64,000 nucleotides of DNA. It comes from Morchella semilibera. Its lineage: Eukaryota; Ascomycota; Pezizomycetes; Pezizales; Morchellaceae. The notes under the pieces were generated by a model. It did not search any database and was not told the DNA's origin. It worked only from the letters and a program-made list of their open reading frames with translations. The translations under genes were made by a program, and so were the position numbers. Position 1 is the first letter of the stretch; every line of letters begins with the position of its first letter. The stretch spans positions 3,030,588 through 3,094,587 of the forward strand of contig CM018603.1 in NCBI GenBank assembly GCA_009192285.1. Direction: 5' to 3'. Shown here piece by piece: positions 59,372 to 64,000 of this stretch.

Positions 59372-62300
59372 TGTAGATGTGGACAGGGCTATGTCGGTTG
59401 AGGTGGATGGGCTAGGTTGTGAATGAGAGATATGATACCGATTGTTTAGGTCATCAAATTGGCATAGCACTGTTCATGGGGGTACCTATGGTATGGTGCA
59501 ACGCGGAACATCAAAATGATCATTAGGGGCTTGAGCAAAATTGAATAAAGCATATAGATTGTAATTTCTGTGAAAAGTAAGGGCTTCTATCAAATTCGTT
59601 GCAGAACCCCCACAACCAGACCCTGCGGAGGCATCTATTAATCACATATTACACATCATACCTAGAGTACATAAATTCCTATGTTGGATGATATCCTTGA
59701 CTAACCCTCATTCTTATTCACCTAGCCATAATTATTACGTGTAACTATCACGAGAGATGATAGTGGGCTATGGTTGGACGGGGGCTGTTGAGGCTGGCAC
59801 GGGGAGTCCGAACGTTTGAATCCCGCGTGGAGTAATTAATTAACCTTTGAGACTGCAAGATGCTGCTGCACAGGGCAGTATGCAGTTCGTGCATTACACA
59901 ACGGTCTTGGCATACCTCACATACATAACTGTAGCTTTAGGAGTAGATGCTCCCTCCCCTACACCAAAAGAACTATGCTTGAGCCACATGTTTACCAAAA
60001 AAAAGGAGGGGGGGGGTGTCATAATTGCAAATACACACTGATTCCGTCACCATGTGCAAAGGGGTAAAAAGAGAGACTCCCTAATGTATGGTATGTGGTC
60101 GAATTCAATCCTTAAAAGCCCCCCCGATTCCCTTCAGATGTTTTTTTTTGCTATTTGAGATCGAGGCCTCTGCTAAGGAAGGAATCAAATTAACAACAGT
60201 TTCTAATAATACACACGGATGGGTCCGGTACAAGGTGGCCCGAACTATTCCTACGATACTAGGTTATTAACCTATCACAACTCAAACTCCTTGCTATGGC
60301 CCAGGACTGGAAAGTATCACGGCTGCAGAATGATATCAAGTGGCTTCATGATATCTATGTGTTTGATATCACCATGCAGCACCAACTCCACGAACACAAC
60401 ACCGGCCATCTGATCAGGTAACCCCCGACACCGGTGAATACATCACAGGATTCCAGCAATTTCCACCGATCTGCACCTCACGGCCTATCTAGGAACCCCT
60501 ACCGCATATGCCGTCACGCTCAGCTCCTTTCGATCATGCGGAGTAGTAAATGCTGACACATGTCACACTGGTACTTGCAAGCCTGTTTCGAACCCCCAGA
60601 GCGAGGTCCCTTTTTTAGTTCCATGTGGCTGGTCTTCTTGCCTAATTGTTCCCTCCTCCGGCTGGAACAGAAATTACAAGCAAGGCCCCTCACTTTCTTC
60701 TTCCCGGGAGGAAAGAAGAAAAACCTGTTTTTTTTTTTCCAAGAATTGTTTTTCCTACTTTTCCTCTTCCTTGTTGACAACGCGCGGTGTGAAATTGGCA
60801 CTACATACCGCCTCACATGCGGCAGCCACACACACACTCACACATACTCGACGTGGGTCCCTTTCAATAATCAGATGAGTGCATTTAATTCTTTAATTCG
60901 ACGGGAGTCGGCCTGGAGACATGCGTCTGCATATGCCATTCATATGCCTAGTACGAGTACTGGGCTCTGTTGGAATACCGTCGTGAACATGGTACATTTT
61001 CCTGTCTGCAGAAAGTGACCAGAAAATGTAGGTTTTGTACAGGCTGTCTTGCCCGGGAAGTTCACTTCACGGTATCAACAAAATGTATGCGCTAGTATAC
61101 AAGTTTCCTACTTCTCACCTTGCTAATAAGTCAAAAGCCACGCGACTAAATCAAGGAGCTTGATTTTTATTATTTGCTTGAGAAGTACCACAAGGGCTCG
61201 AAGGGGTTTGCTATCTCCGGCCAGAGATTATCTGCTTAACGATTGGCTAAACTGTGTAGATCATGTCTGCTAATAGTAACTGATCTCGTATGCACAGCCA
61301 ATTTTTCAAATTATGGTGGGAAAGGGGAGGTGAAGGTTCTGGAAACATAGTACAGCGGAACTCGATAGTAGCACATTCTCGATAGTAGCATGTTGTTGGC
61401 CAATCCCGAACGAATTGGCACAAGCAAATCTGTTCTCGACACAAGCATATCCGCGATAGTAGCATAGGAATTTCCATTCCGGACCATATGCCACTATCGG
61501 GGTTGCACTGTACCGTGCCTAAAAGTCTCTCACGTTTATCCCTACAAGAGGATTTTCAACGAAACCGGGGAAAATAAAGGCAAAAGAAGGGGTATTCATC
61601 AAACGGGACTAGGTGGACTCCTACGGTGAAAGGAAGGAGGGTGCGGACATGCCTGAGCCACAATTTTGAGATCGAAAGATCTAGTGGAGGACTGCATATG
61701 TATATTTACAGGGATCCCAGAAGTGGCAAGATCCACTCAATATCTAGACTAGAATGTCCCGATCGGGCGCACACTACTATTTGTGATATATAGTGAGACG
61801 GAACATAAATCCGTCCCGCGGGGAGGTGCTATTTTTCTGCCTATGTTCTTGGGAGTCACATAACAGCATGAACCTGGTTCGAGAAGGTCCGAGTGCAGTG
61901 TTGTATGGATGCTGGATGCTGAAGTCATTGTACATACAGTTAACTACAGAATGGTGAAACTGGAGGGGAGGCGGGTGTCGTAACCCAAATACGTACTGGG
62001 GCGAAATCATTTGCTCCAGTTCGCCTGGAGAGTCAGAGAAGGTCACCAGGCTAGCTAGGTTTACTTTACGCCCCCCCCCCCCCCCCCAAGGTCATGATAT
62101 AAGTTACGTTTCTGAGTTTTTTTTTTTTTTTTTTGAAACCAGCGCAGAAGTTACAAAAGAACAGTCCAAGTTCGAAGGGTCGAATCTAAGTGGTTGCTTT
62201 ACGTTTTGCCACCACCTATTGCTTTGTTCTTTTGCATTAAACCCGGGCTCTTATTTCGAGACTCAACGGTACTTTAATTGTAACTGACAGACCATACAAT

Positions 62301-64000
62301 GTCGTTGCAGCAGAGCCCTAACCTTGCAGCTGTGACATCGGGTGCGACATTAATTACGGAATAATTGGTTTGGATCACAGCAACCGAGCACCCCACCAAT
62401 ACCGGTGAGCTGATGGACAGGAAGCTGTTTGTTATTATGGTGATCATATAGGGTAGTGTCTTGTTCATAAACAGAGCAAGATCCGAATGACTAGAGTGAA
62501 CCTTGAAGATGTCTGCTGATAAAATGGTCATCCTCCGATATTCGGACTTCTGTATGATTGCGGATATTGATCATGACTCTGATGATGCGTTGGGGTTTCA
62601 TATATATATATATTACGTGTATCGAAGGAAGTTTAATACCTTACGTGTATAGATAGGGTTAGGGTTGATTGTGTAACCCTATGTGTGATCTTCAGATGGG
62701 CGATGGATCATCTGGAAATAAACTGTCTGATTCACCGTCGAATGATTGGTCTATGAATTTATGAAGACCAGATTTTGGCGGGTGTTAGAAAGGTGGATCT
62801 CTGTAATGTGGCGCAAGGGTGCCTCAATCACAGGTCATCACGCAACTGGTAGTGGTACATGTTATGGCTGGTAGGTCGACCAACCCGCCAAGGACATATG
62901 TTATGGTAGCGTCAACCACTAGCTTGTAGGGTTGTTTTCGATGAACCTCTGGCTACAAAAATTTGAGAATATATAAAAGCTTTTAGAATTAAATGGCTAT
63001 ATGTATATATACACGCGCACACGGCCGTACCCAGGGCCTTAGAGACTTAGTGATGCACATTTTGACACACCTACTTCAGTAAATGGGCGTACACTCAAAC
63101 TTAAATACCTCTACACAAAGTGCTCTCTAGGCGGGAGTTTTGAGTACATATCCTCTCTACTACTTTCCTAGAGATATTTGGATACAAATATTTCTTCGTA
63201 TATGTAGTGAAGAAATTACTTTCATATAGCGAAAACAAGTCACAGTGAAGATCCTAGAAACGGATTAGTAACAGACTCATTTTTAGTTCCTGGTCTGCAG
63301 CTGGTCATAAAGAGAACCTAAATACTCCTAACATGTTAGGTAGCCCTCCGGTGGCTGATAAACGAATATGCATCACCTTCGAATTTCCGACACCCTAATA
63401 TAAATAAATAAATATTGCTCTGATATACATATATATAGTTAGCCTTAGCTAAGATGAAAATTTAAACTCTTTAATGCGCTTTAGGGGGGGGGGGGGGCAC
63501 ACACGAGCTACAGTCCATTATCTCCCAAAAGGTTATCACGGGAAACGAAACATATTTTCTGTAACGTGATTTGGGGTTTTTTCTATGCCATATATATATA
63601 AGTGAATTCAACCTTCCAGTTGAGGTATATGTAGATGTTTACAAATTAGTCTGACGCTTTTACTTCTAGAAGGATTTGGTGCATGTTCATTGACTTTATT
63701 GACTGATGGGAGGTTGGGGCGTAACCCCGTATGACCCTTAAGTTCATACTAAGAGTGATAGTAGTTTATCACGGCCTCCTATACGAGGAGCTCGGATAAT
63801 TGTCCTAGACATACATGGGATCCCAAGGATATAGTTATATTTCGCGAGAGGAGATGCTCCAAGTGGGTAGCCCCTAGGCATAGAAGTCACAAATCGTTGG
63901 CCTTGGATCTGAAAACCCTTAGTTCAAAAGGTCTTTTGGCCTGATAGTGGAAGCCTTCCCGTGGATATTTTGAAGGTTTGTATATGTAGGCGTTCAAATG
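59372..64000. other. 4.6 kb right-end region without genes
   Basis: No gene is supported. It contains the pogo-like MITE (61353-61510), a C run of about 17 (62072-62088), T runs (60727-60736, 62118-62135), TAGGGTTAGGGTT (about 62654), TATATATA tracts and a G run at 63483-63496. No TACATGTA site was seen after 58396. Confidence 0.45.
61353..61510. mobile_element. Pogo/Fot1-like MITE (158 bp)
   Basis: The left end CAGCGGAACTCGATAGTAGC and the reverse complement of the right end, CAGTGCAACCCCGATAGTGG, are imperfect terminal inverted repeats beginning CAGY, the mark of the pogo/Fot1 branch of Tc1/mariner. TA flanks both sides (61351-61352 and 61511-61512), the expected target duplication. The word GATAGTAGCAYAT occurs twice at the left end and again, as GATAGTAGCATAG and (on the opposite strand) GATAGTGGCATAT, at the right end, suiting a transposase with a helix-turn-helix binding domain. 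There is no coding capacity. Confidence 0.75.

Noticed and set aside
59800-59840. GTTTGAATCCC word suggesting a tRNA T arm
   Set aside because: No matching stem and no D arm upstream.
1-64000. Possible biosynthetic or other functional gene cluster
   Set aside because: The neighbours are unrelated housekeeping genes and no backbone synthase, transporter plus regulator set or toxin-like pair is present.

Overview
The window reads as nuclear DNA of a filamentous ascomycete (Pezizomycotina). Genes carry several short introns (mostly 45-85 bases, GTAAGT/GTATGT-type donors, CTAAC/CTGAC-like branch sites, YAG acceptors). The proteins that can be recognised (VAC8, VMA12, CSN8, a Gcs2-type glutamate-cysteine ligase modifier, an ATF/CREB-like bZIP) are of fungal type. 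Wide AT-rich spacers, long homopolymers and small transposon relics would fit a large-genome lineage such as the Pezizomycetes (morels, truffles and relatives), but that placement is inference.

Layout, left to right. A lysine/glutamate-repeat protein runs off the left edge (minus, 1-2020). STT3 (minus, 2839-5484) and CSN8 (plus, 5760-6456) share a 275-base divergent promoter. A disordered orphan protein (minus, 7168-7949) and a von Willebrand A-domain protein (minus, 9067-10909) follow. After a 2.5 kb spacer come VAC8 (plus, 13453-15546), an intron-containing tRNA-Arg(UCG) (16443-16525), VMA12 (minus, 17152-17971) and a class 3 fatty aldehyde dehydrogenase (plus, 18684-20772). The stretch 20.8-26.7 kb is gene-poor, with one doubtful spliced gene and a palindromic MITE. 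A RhoGAP protein (minus, 26770-29932) and a BTB-like protein (minus, 33930-35936) lie next, then AP-1 sigma (minus, 39056-39768), the glutamate-cysteine ligase modifier subunit (plus, 40804-41891) and mitochondrial EF-Tu (minus, 42748-44490). Next are a basic orphan protein (plus, 46615-47382), an 8.3 kb gene desert, an ATF-type bZIP factor (plus, 55689-57071), the mitochondrial inner-membrane protease subunit IMP1 (minus, 58792-59371), and a gene-free right end with a 158-base pogo/Fot1-like MITE.

The genes are ordinary housekeeping and regulatory genes, not a cluster. Loose themes are vacuole and Golgi traffic (VAC8, VMA12, AP-1 sigma, RhoGAP), mitochondria (EF-Tu, IMP1) and redox or aldehyde stress (ALDH, glutamate-cysteine ligase modifier, ATF-type bZIP). 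I see no secondary-metabolite cluster, CRISPR array or intact transposon.

The most unusual signal is non-coding. The palindrome TACATGTA occurs at least 37 times by hand count where about one is expected by chance, always outside the exons called here. A candidate tRNA-derived SINE with a second, 5'-truncated copy, two small MITEs with TA target sites and scattered double TTAGGG units complete the non-genic picture.
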